A stretch of 37,891 nt of DNA, taken from contig FR886270.1 in assembly GCA_000436535.1 (NCBI GenBank), positions 1 to 37,891 of the forward strand, in the 5' to 3' direction. Each line of letters begins with the position of its first letter. Positions within the stretch are counted from its first letter, which is position 1. A program made the position numbers and the translations under genes. Source of the DNA: Eubacterium sp. CAG:252. GTDB lineage: Bacteria > Bacillota > Clostridia > Lachnospirales > Lachnospiraceae. Positions 25,513 through 34,752 of the stretch are shown piece by piece. Under the pieces are notes generated by a model. That model was not told the DNA's origin and did no database searches. It was given only the letters and a program-made list of their open reading frames with translations.

Positions 25513-28230
25513 ATGAATTATGGTGGAAACGGCATAAGACGAAAGAAAAAGCTTCTGAACTCATCTGCTACCAAGTTCAAGACGAAGTTCGGCATTTTTA
25601 TTGTCAAGCTTCTGCTTGTATGTGCTATAGCAGTTGTAATCGGAGGTTCGTGCCTGGTTTTTGGTGCCGCGCAGGGTATTATACAGAGCGCGCCTGACAT
25701 ATCATCCATCAATGTGTCACCAGAAGGCTTTGCCACAAAGATATACGATAATGAAGGAAACGAAATACAGACTCTTGCCAAAACAGGAGCTAACCGTATA
25801 TATGTTTCCCTTGACCAGATACCTGTTGAGCTTCAGCACGCATTCGTTGCCATAGAGGATGAACGTTTCTATAAGCACAATGGCATTGACCTTCAGGGTA
25901 TTATGAGAGCTGCAATGATTACTGTATCAGACGGAGAAATGTCACAAGGTGCAAGTACTATCACACAGCAGTTATTAAAAAACAACGTTTTCAACGCTTA
26001 TAATGAGTCTACTATCGAAAAAATAAAGCGCAAGGTACAGGAACAATATCTTGCTATAAAGCTTGAAACTGTTATGTCAAAGGATAAAATTCTTGAAAAC
26101 TACCTTAATACTATCAATTTAGGAAATGGTTATTATGGTGTACAGGCTGCCGCTAACGGATACTTCAACAAAGACGTTTCCGAACTCTCATTAAGTGAAT
26201 GTGCAGTTCTTGCTTCCATTACAAAGAACCCATCAAGACTTAATCCTCTAAGAAATCCTGATGATAATAAGGATAGACAGATTGCAGTTCTTAACAATAT
26301 GTTAACACAGGAATATATCTCATCTGAAGAATACAGCGAAGCTGTAGATGATGACGTATATGCAAGACTTGAAGGTATTGATGTTTCTGCTACTGCTTCA
26401 TCAACAAACTACTCTTACTTTGTTGATGAAGTAATAGAACAGCTTATCAATGATCTTATGGAACAGAAAGGCTACTCGAAACAGCAGGCAACCAATATGA
26501 TATATGCTGGTGGTCTTTCTGTGTATACAACACAGGATATGTCTATGCAGGAGGCAGCAGACTCTGTGCTTAATGACCCTGGATACTATCCTTCAAACAC
26601 TTACTTCACCATCAACTACAACCTTACGGTCAAGGAAGCTGATGGAACATTTTCTTACTACTCACAGAATAATATGGAAAAGTGGTTTCAGGAAAATGTG
26701 AATGAAAACTTCAGCCTTACTATGAACGATGAGGATGCCGCACAGAATTATATCGACACATACAGGGATGCCATGACAGAGGACGGCGGCACTGTAACTT
26801 ATGAAAAGTCTTACTTTGTCATACAGCCACAGATATCATTCTCTATTATGGAACAATCAACAGGTTACGTAAAAGTACTTGTTGGTGGACGTGGTGATAA
26901 AAGTACTGACCGTGGTCTTAACCGTGCCACTAATGATGTTGCAAGACAGCCAGGTTCTTCTATTAAACCTCTTGTTGCCTATGGACCTGCACTTGATACT
27001 GGTGCCATAACATTAGCTACCGCTATAGATGATGCACCTTATTACTACTCTGGTTCCGGTGCAAGACTTGTAAAGAACTATACAGAAGGCGAATATCTTG
27101 GATATATAACTGTAAGAGCTGCACTTACACGCTCACAGAATGTACCTGCCGTAAAGGTACTGACACAGATTACACCAAGTGTTGGCTTCAGCTACCTTCA
27201 GAAGTTTGGTCTTTCAACACTTGTATCCCCACAGAATCCAGTCAATGGAAACCATGATGTAGTACAGTCTCTTGCACTTGGAGGTATGACTAAGGGTGTA
27301 AGTAATATAGATATGACAGCTGCATATGCTGCTATTGCCAATAAAGGCGTGTACACAAAGCCTATATATTATACCCAGGTACTTGACAGCGAGGGTAATG
27401 TTTTAATAGATAACTCTATACCTGAAACACATAAGGTTCTTAAGGAATCATCTGCATGGCTTCTTACAAGTGGAATGGAATCTGTTGTAAGTTCTGGTAC
27501 GGCTACCCGTGCAAAGGTTTCTAACCAGCCAACAGCAGGTAAGACAGGTACTACACAGTTTGATACTGATATATGGTTCTGTGGATTTACACCTTATTAC
27601 ACAGCATCTATATGGGTTGGTTATGATGACAACTCAAGAACTGTAAGCTCTATAAACCACACTTCTATATGGCGTGCTATTATGGAACAGGTTCATGAAG
27701 GACTGCCTTCTGGTTCATTTGAGCAGCCAGACGATATAGTCCAGGTAGCTGTATGCTCCAAGTCAGGAAAATTGCCAGTTGAAGGCTTATGCGACTCTGA
27801 CCCTCGCGGAAGCTGTATCATAACGGAGTACTTTGCCGCTGACAACCAGCCTACTGAGCAGTGTGATACACATGTTAAAGTAACTATATGTAATGATTCT
27901 GGTGATGTCGCCAACACTGGATGTACTAATGTCACAACAAAGATATTAACCAAAAAACCATCAAGTGACTCATTAGGAAGTAGTGGATCCGGTTATTCAA
28001 CAAGAGATGCTGAGTATTCTATAACAGAGGACAAGCTCACAAAGCTCTGCTCTCTCCACCAGTCAGCGGCTACTATACCTACAGAAGAAAGTTCAACCAG
28101 TGGTGAAACTAACACAGGCGCAGGCTCTGAAAGCACAACAACTGCAGCAGCAACGTCAGCCACTAACAAGCAGGACTCTTCTACAACTAAAGCAACGCAG
28201 AAAACAACTAAAGCAACGCAACATAATTAA
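25513..28230 (+). CDS. ponA: Class A penicillin-binding protein (PBP1A/PonA type)
   Basis: The protein has 905 residues from the ATG at 25513 (GGAGG ten bases before). An earlier in-frame ATG lacks a ribosome-binding site. It is a bifunctional peptidoglycan glycosyltransferase/transpeptidase: a basic cytoplasmic tail, one membrane helix at about 28-50, then the GT51 domain (AIEDERFYKHNGID with catalytic Glu115; QGASTITQQLLKN). The transpeptidase domain has SSIK (Ser482, Lys485), SQN (541-543) and KTGT (677-680). The last 60 residues are Ser/Thr/Ala/Gln-rich and end in a short repeat (TTKATQ twice, from a 17-base DNA repeat at 28183 and 28204), like the disordered tails of Firmicutes PonA. It acts at the membrane outer face. 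Confidence 0.94.
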   Translation: MNYGGNGIRRKKKLLNSSATKFKTKFGIFIVKLLLVCAIAVVIGGSCLVFGAAQGIIQSAPDISSINVSPEGFATKIYDNEGNEIQTLAKTGANRIYVSLDQIPVELQHAFVAIEDERFYKHNGIDLQGIMRAAMITVSDGEMSQGASTITQQLLKNNVFNAYNESTIEKIKRKVQEQYLAIKLETVMSKDKILENYLNTINLGNGYYGVQAAANGYFNKDVSELSLSECAVLASITKNPSRLNPLRNPDDNKDRQIAVLNNMLTQEYISSEEYSEAVDDDVYARLEGIDVSATASSTNYSYFVDEVIEQLINDLMEQKGYSKQQATNMIYAGGLSVYTTQDMSMQEAADSVLNDPGYYPSNTYFTINYNLTVKEADGTFSYYSQNNMEKWFQENVNENFSLTMNDEDAAQNYIDTYRDAMTEDGGTVTYEKSYFVIQPQISFSIMEQSTGYVKVLVGGRGDKSTDRGLNRATNDVARQPGSSIKPLVAYGPALDTGAITLATAIDDAPYYYSGSGARLVKNYTEGEYLGYITVRAALTRSQNVPAVKVLTQITPSVGFSYLQKFGLSTLVSPQNPVNGNHDVVQSLALGGMTKGVSNIDMTAAYAAIANKGVYTKPIYYTQVLDSEGNVLIDNSIPETHKVLKESSAWLLTSGMESVVSSGTATRAKVSNQPTAGKTGTTQFDTDIWFCGFTPYYTASIWVGYDDNSRTVSSINHTSIWRAIMEQVHEGLPSGSFEQPDDIVQVAVCSKSGKLPVEGLCDSDPRGSCIITEYFAADNQPTEQCDTHVKVTICNDSGDVANTGCTNVTTKILTKKPSSDSLGSSGSGYSTRDAEYSITEDKLTKLCSLHQSAATIPTEESSTSGETNTGAGSESTTTAAATSATNKQDSSTTKATQKTTKATQHN

Positions 28231-28295
28231 TAAAAATGCGGATGAGAGTGAACAGGAACTTTATATTAATAACATTCATGTTCACTTTCATCCGC
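28231..28295. terminator. Shared terminator between ponA and spoVAE
   Basis: A 17-bp stem with one G-U pair (28238-28254 with 28279-28295, GCGGATGA arm) has a 24-base loop. On the minus strand it is followed by ATTTTTATT, making a good spoVA operon terminator. On the plus strand only TTATATTTT follows, so termination there is weaker. Confidence 0.8.
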
Positions 28296-28317
28296 TTATA
28301 TTTTACATTTCTTTTTA

Positions 28318-28677
28318 TCACTTTTTCTTCATTTTCGGGTCAAATACCCATGATGCAATATAGCCAAATATAAGTGCCGCTGACACTCCTACAGCGCACG
28401 ACTGGAAACCTCCCTTAAACAGTCCAAGAAAGCCTGCGTTATCTACTGCCATCTTCATCCCCTTCCACAGTACATTTCCAAAGCCTGTGAGTGGTACACT
28501 TGCTCCTGCACCTGCAAATTGCACAAGCGGTTCATATAAACCGACTGCTCCAAGCACTATTCCCGATGTTACAAGTATAACCATTATGCGCCCAGGCATA
28601 AGTTTTGTTTTCTCCATAAGTATCTGAGTAAGCACGCATATTATGCCGCCTACTATAAATGCTTTAACATAGTCCAT
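28318..28677 (-). CDS. spoVAE: Stage V sporulation protein AE (SpoVAE/SpoVAEB)
   Basis: This 119-residue protein has three to four membrane helices, with the family motifs FIVGGIICVLTQILME, LPGR-like MPGRIMV, and GASVPLTGFGN. It belongs to the inner-membrane channel complex that moves dipicolinic acid into the forespore and out during germination. It is homologous to SpoVAC (shared VP[IL]TGFG[NA]N-type motif). It is the last gene of the cluster, 106 bases after spoVAD, with AAGGAA before the ATG and a strong terminator after it. No spoVAEA or spoVAF follows. Confidence 0.93.
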   Translation of the reverse strand: MDYVKAFIVGGIICVLTQILMEKTKLMPGRIMVILVTSGIVLGAVGLYEPLVQFAGAGASVPLTGFGNVLWKGMKMAVDNAGFLGLFKGGFQSCAVGVSAALIFGYIASWVFDPKMKKK

Positions 28678-28783
28678 ACTCTTAGTTCCTTTCCATATTT
28701 ATTTTAAGCTGCTCTCTATTGCTTGTGTACATTCTCATAAATTCCTATATTCAGAAGTATTATAAATACATCCGCAAATAACA

Positions 28784-29827
28784 TCACTTAGCTACACTTT
28801 CAAGCACAATACCATGTGCAATGCCCGGAACTGACTTTCCCTCATTGAAGCTTACCTGTGAAAGAAGCGCACCTGTCGGTATAAACAGTACTCGTCGCAT
28901 ATCACCGCTTCTAAGCTTTGAAAGTATAAAGGTTTCAAGCACTACAGCACTACAGCCACAGCCGCTTCCTCCCGACATTGTCCCCTGTTTTTCCGACTCA
29001 TATATCTGCATGCCGCAGTCCGTGTATATGCCGCTTATGTTAATGCCCTTTTCCTTTAAAAGTTCTAACAGTATTGTCCTTCCTATATCACCAAGGTCGC
29101 CTGTTATAACCATATCATAATAGTCATTTTTTATCTCAAAGTCATTATAATTAGCAGCTATAAGCTGTGCCGCCGCTGGTGCCATACAGGCACCCATATT
29201 CATTGAGTCCTTCACACCATAATCGACTATTTTGCCCGTTGTTATGCCCTTTACTATGACATCATATGGATAGTCGCGGTATGCTCCAAGCCGGTCCTTA
29301 TTATCACAGCTTAGTATATAAGCTCCTGCTCCTGTCACTGTCCATGTTGAGCTTACAGGGCGTTGGTTTCCGTAACCCAATGGAAATCTGAACTGTTTTT
29401 CAGCACTTGCAAAATGGCTTGAGGCAATCGCCACAACATCACTGGCATAACCTGCTGCCACACACATAGCACCTAGCGATATCGACTCTCCCATGGTCGA
29501 GCAGGCACCATACAGACCAAACAAAGGCACATTATACTCCTGCAATCCAAAGGAAGTCGCTATAAGCTGTCCCAAAAGGTCGCCTGCAAATATATATCTT
29601 ATCATATCGGGCATATATCCTGCCTTTGTCATAAGTGTTTCAAATGCAAGGCTTTGAAGCTTACTTTCTGCCTCCTCCCATGTATTCATGCCAAACAGGT
29701 CATCATCAGACACGACATCAAAGCAGCAGCCAAGTGGTCCCTGCTTTTCCTTGCTTCCTGCCACACTAGCCCCTGCTTTAATGTATACATTATTATCAAA
29801 ACTAATACTCTGCTTTCCTACTATCAT
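28784..29827 (-). CDS. spoVAD: Stage V sporulation protein AD
   Basis: This 347-residue protein has a thiolase-like fold without the full thiolase active site (GLYGACSTMGESISLGAM; MSGGSGCGCSAVV near the end). SpoVAD sits on the outer face of the inner spore membrane and binds dipicolinic acid for the SpoVA channel. The length is normal. GGAG lies close before the ATG, but the start codon and this site sit in one arm of an inverted repeat. It is separated from spoVAC by an inserted methyltransferase gene, an unusual break in a normally tight order. A 106-base spacer without visible structure separates it from spoVAE. Confidence 0.94.
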   Translation of the reverse strand: MIVGKQSISFDNNVYIKAGASVAGSKEKQGPLGCCFDVVSDDDLFGMNTWEEAESKLQSLAFETLMTKAGYMPDMIRYIFAGDLLGQLIATSFGLQEYNVPLFGLYGACSTMGESISLGAMCVAAGYASDVVAIASSHFASAEKQFRFPLGYGNQRPVSSTWTVTGAGAYILSCDNKDRLGAYRDYPYDVIVKGITTGKIVDYGVKDSMNMGACMAPAAAQLIAANYNDFEIKNDYYDMVITGDLGDIGRTILLELLKEKGINISGIYTDCGMQIYESEKQGTMSGGSGCGCSAVVLETFILSKLRSGDMRRVLFIPTGALLSQVSFNEGKSVPGIAHGIVLESVAK

Positions 29828-29912
29828 ACACTACACTCCGTTCCTTAGAAACAGTATTAAAATTCATTGTTTCTGTAATGTGTAGTGTATACATCAGCAG
29901 ACATATTTATAC
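29826..29912 (-). promoter_or_regulatory. spoVAD leader: nested inverted repeats around the start codon and a sigma-G-like site
   Basis: On the minus strand, ATACACTACAC (29880-29890) pairs perfectly with GTGTAGTGTAT (29826-29836), whose last two bases are the first two of the start codon. Between them AGAAACA/TGTTTCT (29868-29874 with 29847-29853) forms an inner stem. The Shine-Dalgarno region AAGGAACGGAG lies in the gap. A weak forespore-type promoter, GTATA (29908-29912), 18 bases, TACACTA (29883-29889), overlaps the outer arm. Confidence 0.5.
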
Positions 29913-30016
29913 ATATTTATAATTATGATTACATATCTTATTTATCACACCTGACAGATGTTCACTTTTAATTGTATATATGTATGCTACAGTATGTTTA
30001 TAACATAATCTTCCGG

Positions 30017-30823
30017 CTACGCTTCATTTCTTAATATATCAAGCGTATGCGCCGCTGCGCCAAGCATATCGGCTCTCTCACATGTTGAAAGATGATACTT
30101 TATGAATTCGCCAAACTCCTCGTCCGTGAGCTTATTAAGATATGGTCTTATGTAATTCGCAGCCCCGTCCGGTGATATTATCTGTATTCTTGTAAGACCT
30201 GCCTCACTGTTAAGCTGGGCGATATCTTCTGTTCTCATATAATCATAAAGGTCTTTTTTGGAGGATACTGTATGGTAATCCTCTGTCAGTCTGCCCTCAT
30301 CAAGACACTCCATAATGTGCTGTTCCTTGAAAGCATATGTTATAACACTGTATTCATTCATAAGATACGCAACAAGAATAATCCCTCCCGGTCTTACTAC
30401 TCTCTTAGCCTCCATAAGCGCCTTAAGCTTGTCTTCATGCGAAAAAAGATGATACATCGGTCCAAAAAGAAGCGCCATATCAAACTCACCATCACTAAAT
30501 CTTTTAAGCTTTAATGCATTGCCCTGATATGCCTTAACCGATGAATTCTTTGCCTTAAGAAGTCCAAGATTATGCTTTACAAGCTCAACTGCTGACACAT
30601 CATATCCCTCATTGGCAAGCGGTACGCTGTATCTTCCTGTACCAGCCCCTATATCAAGTATCCTTATAGGCTTTTCATCACTCTCTGACTCCTCTTTTAA
30701 CTTATCAAGATACTTATGGATATACTTCATTGATGTTATGTATTCGACCTGACCATGCCTTGAGTCAAGTCGTTTTTCCTCGTTAAACTTATTATAATGC
30801 TGTTCTAATTCTGTCATTGACAT
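30017..30823 (-). CDS. Class I SAM-dependent methyltransferase inserted in the spoVA cluster
   Basis: The protein has 268 residues from the ATG at 30823, chosen because GGAG lies ten bases upstream; a longer frame begins at 30871. Motif I ILDIGAGTGRYSVPLA is at about 73-88, the acidic loop SAVELVKHN follows, and FDMALLFGPMYHLFSHEDK and RVVRPGGII are typical of the Methyltransf_11/25 group. The substrate is unknown; the group includes small-molecule enzymes. It lies between spoVAC and spoVAD on the same strand with long spacers on both sides (196 and 189 bases), so it may have its own promoter (TTGTCA, 16 bases, TATATG at about 30890-30915, weak). No known sporulation role. Confidence 0.8.
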   Translation of the reverse strand: MSMTELEQHYNKFNEEKRLDSRHGQVEYITSMKYIHKYLDKLKEESESDEKPIRILDIGAGTGRYSVPLANEGYDVSAVELVKHNLGLLKAKNSSVKAYQGNALKLKRFSDGEFDMALLFGPMYHLFSHEDKLKALMEAKRVVRPGGIILVAYLMNEYSVITYAFKEQHIMECLDEGRLTEDYHTVSSKKDLYDYMRTEDIAQLNSEAGLTRIQIISPDGAANYIRPYLNKLTDEEFGEFIKYHLSTCERADMLGAAAHTLDILRNEA

Positions 30824-31019
30824 ATTTATTAATCTCCATTCCTGCGGTTGTATATTACTAGATATTATCATAACTTCTTACATATATTGTATAAATATAT
30901 TATGACAATACCTGTTATCTCTGCATTATTTATATTATTACTATATTTTTACATAAAATAAATCATTTTCGTTCGTGACTCAGATACATTTAATAAAATC
31001 ACAATAGATAATCAAATTT

Positions 31020-31475
31020 TTAAAATAGCTTCACAATCCAGTATATAAGCCCTGCCAGCCAGCTAAAGAATATACCGTAAAGTATAACCGGACCTGCTAT
31101 CGTGAATATCTTACAGCCTATTCCGAATACCTGTCCTTCTTTCTTGTATTCTATCGCAGGCGATGCCACACTATTAGCAAACCCCGTGATAGGCACAAGA
31201 CTTCCAGCACCTCCCCAGCTTGCCATCTTTGGATATATTCCAAGTCCTGTAAACAATGCACTTAAGAATACAAGTGTTATCGTAGTATAGGAAGCTGCAT
31301 CATCCACTGATAATCCACCCATCTTAAAAAGATTAGTGATAATCTGCCCGACTGTACATATACATCCGCCCATTATAAAGGCCTTAAGACAGTTTAGAGG
31401 ACAGCTTGCCTTCTTCGTCACGCTTTCCACATACTGGTTGTAACTTTCATTTCTTTTACTGACATCCTGAACCAT
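31020..31475 (-). CDS. spoVAC: Stage V sporulation protein AC
   Basis: The 151-residue membrane protein has about four helices after a polar N-terminus. Hallmarks are KAFIMGGCICTVGQ, the GLGIYPK loop and GGAGSLVPITGFANSVASPA. SpoVAC is the mechanosensitive, channel-forming part of the dipicolinate transporter in the spore inner membrane. GGAGG precedes the ATG. A 182-base spacer separates it from the membrane fusion gene upstream; TTGATA (31562-31567), 15 bases, TATGAT (31541-31546) is a weak promoter candidate there. No clear terminator follows. Confidence 0.94.
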   Translation of the reverse strand: MVQDVSKRNESYNQYVESVTKKASCPLNCLKAFIMGGCICTVGQIITNLFKMGGLSVDDAASYTTITLVFLSALFTGLGIYPKMASWGGAGSLVPITGFANSVASPAIEYKKEGQVFGIGCKIFTIAGPVILYGIFFSWLAGLIYWIVKLF

Positions 31476-31657
31476 AATAATCCTCCATTATTAAAATCAA
31501 ACTATTATTAGGATGTCTGTATTATCTATTATTATACATTATCATACAATTATTTCGAGCTTATCAAACCGCAATATATTTCAACATTGTAGTTTGTAGA
31601 TTTAAAGTATTATACATCTTTATTAATATAAAATGACTTATATTTCCCCATTCATAA

Positions 31658-33589
31658 TTAACATTTATCATAATCACACTTAACCCGGTATCTGCCGCTA
31701 TTCCAGATAACATAATTCTCTAATCTTCCAGCTTCCTTCATACATGTAATTCCCTCACCTGTATTAGGATGTTTTCTTGTATACAACTGGTCTGATATGA
31801 ATATAACCATAAGTGCCACGCATACAGGAATAATAATCTGCAGCTTTACTTTCCTGAAATAATTATCAAGAAATGGCGCTACAAAGTATACGATAATCAT
31901 TCCACCTATACCAAACGCAAGCAGTCCCTCTGCGCATATTCGTCCGTGTAGATTAAGGAAAAAACCTGTATAATCCCACCATCTTTGTCCATCATGTGTA
32001 AGCTCAAGCACAAGTCCTGTAAAGTACTCGACAACTCCACACAGTATCACAGCAAGCACGAATTCCACCGCCGGTTTTTCCCTGAACTTCTTTAATAATA
32101 TAAGTATAAGCAGACCGCCCACACCATATATAGGCAGCCATGGACCATGCAGCACACCACGGTTTGCAAATGAATGATACAGTATGACATGTGAAGATAC
32201 TTCCCAGAACCAGCCTATAAATGACATACAGAAAAATATAAGTATAAGCGATGGAATTGAATAATTACGCATATATACTGTACTTTCAAAGTTAGCCCTG
32301 TGTTCCTTTAATATAAACAGCCTTGAAGGATATGACTCCTTCAGCACCTCCTGCTTACATCTGTCAACTTTTATCTGCTCTGCCTTTGCATCCTCAAAAT
32401 GCCTTTCATTATTCGTGTTAAAAAGAATAACGCCAAACCAGTCGGCAAGCACTTTTCTTAACTTCTTAAAGTACCTTATATCTGACTGCGATATATCATC
32501 AATAAACCTTTTTTCCGGGTCCTCCTGCTTCATATACTCATATATATCTGCATAAGCTGCCTTAAGCTCATCATCCGTTGCAATCTCATAAAGATACTTA
32601 TCGCATAGTTTCTCAACTACAGCTATATTGTTTTCTTTAGCTGTATCTCTTAAGCTTACATACATTTCTGTAAAAAATGCTGTTTTATATGGATTGGCAA
32701 AGAATACCCCGACAAGACCAAATGTCACAAAACTAAGCAGCGACCAGCCGATAAATGACAGGCTGTAGCAAAAGCTCCTCCACTTATACCCGTCCATCAT
32801 TTTCCTTGACAGCGTTATCGCCTCAGCTGCGCTAAGGTTAGGATTTTCAGCTATGATATATGGCACAAGCTGATAAGAGAATGGCTTGATAAATGCGCCG
32901 ACAACCGTTAGTGACCACAGTATCGTAAACACATCCTTTACAAAAAGCACCCACGCAACATGCATCCATCTTTTCACACGCATAAGAAACATAAACTTGT
33001 TGGCACCGGCCTTTTTATAGGTACGGCTTTCAAGAAATATTCTTCTTGATATGACGATATAGCACATTTTTATCATATATCTTATGCCAAAGTAGACAAT
33101 AAGCGACAGTATGAGAAGAAGTATGACAACCGCCTGTCTTGACCCCGTAACGCCGTATATGACATCAACTATCATAAACACAACCGCACCGGATGAGAAG
33201 CTGTTTACAACAGAGGAGAGTATGCCTGACGTTCTTCCCAATATTTCACCCGCATTTGCCTTTGCATTATCTATAATATTCTCTGAATTAATCTTTCCCT
33301 GCTCTTCGTTATTCATAAGTACCGAAACTACGGCATTAAGCAGTGCACCCTTTGTACGGTTATCAATATCAGTTGTGACAAAAGTTACACCCTGCTCCTC
33401 TATAGACCTCTCCTCATCAGGATTATCGGATATACTCTTGTATACGGATACAGGCATCTTAAGAAGATTAAAAGTTTCTGTGAATTCACTTCCTATAAAT
33501 GCTGCTATAAGGCAGACAATAAGCAGAAACCAATAATGTGTTTTTATTATTTTCTTAGCGCTGCCCGCAAGCTCTTTTCTCTTTAACAT
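31658..33589 (-). CDS. DUF975-CmpB membrane protein fusion inside the spoVA cluster
   Basis: The protein has 643 residues. The first 330 resemble DUF975 integral membrane proteins (FIKPFSYQLVPYIIAENPNL; LSRKMMDGYKWRSF; FANPYKTAFFTEMY). Residues 330-430 are a soluble, charged helical segment. Residues 435-590 match the CmpB/putative type IV ABC permease family (SFIGWFWEV; NRGVLHGPWLPIYGVGG; FTGLVLE; WWDYTGFFLNLHGRIC; EGLLAFGIGG), with about five helices. Both families are of unknown function. AAGGAG lies before the ATG, and the gene starts 41 bases after spoVAB, so it is very probably co-transcribed with spoVAA-spoVAB. It replaces the usual direct spoVAB-spoVAC junction. The fusion has no frame break. 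Confidence 0.8.
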   Translation of the reverse strand: MLKRKELAGSAKKIIKTHYWFLLIVCLIAAFIGSEFTETFNLLKMPVSVYKSISDNPDEERSIEEQGVTFVTTDIDNRTKGALLNAVVSVLMNNEEQGKINSENIIDNAKANAGEILGRTSGILSSVVNSFSSGAVVFMIVDVIYGVTGSRQAVVILLLILSLIVYFGIRYMIKMCYIVISRRIFLESRTYKKAGANKFMFLMRVKRWMHVAWVLFVKDVFTILWSLTVVGAFIKPFSYQLVPYIIAENPNLSAAEAITLSRKMMDGYKWRSFCYSLSFIGWSLLSFVTFGLVGVFFANPYKTAFFTEMYVSLRDTAKENNIAVVEKLCDKYLYEIATDDELKAAYADIYEYMKQEDPEKRFIDDISQSDIRYFKKLRKVLADWFGVILFNTNNERHFEDAKAEQIKVDRCKQEVLKESYPSRLFILKEHRANFESTVYMRNYSIPSLILIFFCMSFIGWFWEVSSHVILYHSFANRGVLHGPWLPIYGVGGLLILILLKKFREKPAVEFVLAVILCGVVEYFTGLVLELTHDGQRWWDYTGFFLNLHGRICAEGLLAFGIGGMIIVYFVAPFLDNYFRKVKLQIIIPVCVALMVIFISDQLYTRKHPNTGEGITCMKEAGRLENYVIWNSGRYRVKCDYDKC

Positions 33590-33630
33590 ATATAATAAAC
33601 TCCTTTGTACCTATTGATTACACACGATAC

Positions 33631-34053
33631 TCACGCATAAGCTACAAGATAGTATATCAGATGTCCAACACATTTTCCAACAGCTATAAATAAAACTATA
33701 AAACCCAGGCCCTTCTTAAGCCTTACACGGTGCGTAAGTATTGGAAGTGCCTTGACAGTTTCTGCAAGACATATAAGAAATGTGCCTATAAATATTCCTG
33801 ATACCAGCCCGTATATAAGAAGTCCTGCCACACCTGCATGCAATGGAAGGTCAAATATATCCCATATATTTCCAAGACCCGCACCGATTATAATCATTTC
33901 CTCATATAGCATTATATGTTCCTTAGTGTCTGTGACATCCGCATATCTGTTAATCAGACCTATGCTTGATATAAGCGCAAAAAGTCCTGTTGCTGTGACA
34001 AGCCCTGCAGCAGCTCCGACTGCTATAAGACCTGCTATCTTTAATATCAGCAT
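33631..34053 (-). CDS. spoVAB: Stage V sporulation protein AB
   Basis: The 140-residue protein has about four membrane helices with the SpoVAB signature GLFALISSIGLINRYADVT, then EEMIIIGAGLGNIWDIF and GIFIGTFLICLAETVKALPI. Its exact role in the dipicolinate channel is unknown; it works with SpoVAA. The start overlaps the end of spoVAA by seven bases (ATGCTGA), so translation is coupled; no separate strong ribosome-binding site is seen. Confidence 0.93.
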   Translation of the reverse strand: MLILKIAGLIAVGAAAGLVTATGLFALISSIGLINRYADVTDTKEHIMLYEEMIIIGAGLGNIWDIFDLPLHAGVAGLLIYGLVSGIFIGTFLICLAETVKALPILTHRVRLKKGLGFIVLFIAVGKCVGHLIYYLVAYA

Positions 34054-34688
34054 TTTCTAGCACCTTCATAATGGTCTTTAACGTGGCGCGGCATCTCATA
34101 GCTGCTGTCTATAAGTGTCTGTGTTTCATCCTTAACATACTGGTTCATAGCAACCTCTATCGGAGTTGGTGCCTTACTTAACTTACGTCCCATAAAATGA
34201 TCATAGAATACGGCTATTCCTGAAAAAAGTCCAACGGCATACGCTATTTCTATGACATTATAATCCGCATAATTATCTGCCCCTGACATCTTGTATATCT
34301 GCTCAAATATCTCCGTTGTACTTACATCATTATTGTAAGCCATAATTGCATATGCACTTCCTATGAATATTATTATGCATACGATTATGGTAAGAAGCAC
34401 ATTTGCCCACGCTGGCTGGTTATTCTTTCTATACTCTATAACCGCATCGCTCTCACCTATATTATTCACCTCAATGGTGTCATCTATCTGGCTTATGCAC
34501 GATATAAGCTGCATGACATTGATACACACCCTGTCCTTTTTAACCTTGTAAAAACCTACCACCTTTATGCTTTTAATGCGTGCAAGCAGCTTTTTATCAG
34601 CGTATACATCGGCTATATCTGACAGATACACATCCTTCTTGTTAGTCTTTGTAAGCTGCCTTAACTTAAGATACACCGTCTTTGACAT
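34047..34688 (-). CDS. spoVAA: Stage V sporulation protein AA
   Basis: The 213-residue protein has a soluble N-terminal domain (1-90: MSKTVYLKLR... VYLSDIADVYAD, the SpoVAA N-terminal ring-building-like domain) followed by two membrane helices (about 95-118 and 150-165) and a C-terminal tail. It is part of the forespore inner-membrane dipicolinate uptake system. GGAGGG precedes the ATG. It lies 64 bases after sigF. In that gap GGATA (34735-34739), 15 bases, CATATATT (34712-34719) faintly resembles a forespore sigma-F/G promoter; read-through from sigF is also possible. Confidence 0.9.
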   Translation of the reverse strand: MSKTVYLKLRQLTKTNKKDVYLSDIADVYADKKLLARIKSIKVVGFYKVKKDRVCINVMQLISCISQIDDTIEVNNIGESDAVIEYRKNNQPAWANVLLTIIVCIIIFIGSAYAIMAYNNDVSTTEIFEQIYKMSGADNYADYNVIEIAYAVGLFSGIAVFYDHFMGRKLSKAPTPIEVAMNQYVKDETQTLIDSSYEMPRHVKDHYEGARKC

Positions 34689-34752
34689 ATTAATCCCTCC
34701 ATTCCTGTAAGAATATATGGAGTATTGGCTTAATTATCCATTTTTATACGTG

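Noticed and set aside
34712..34739. A sigma-F/G promoter between sigF and spoVAA
   Set aside because: GGATA and CATATATT are at roughly suitable spacing, but the -10 lacks the usual TA end; kept only as a remark under spoVAA.
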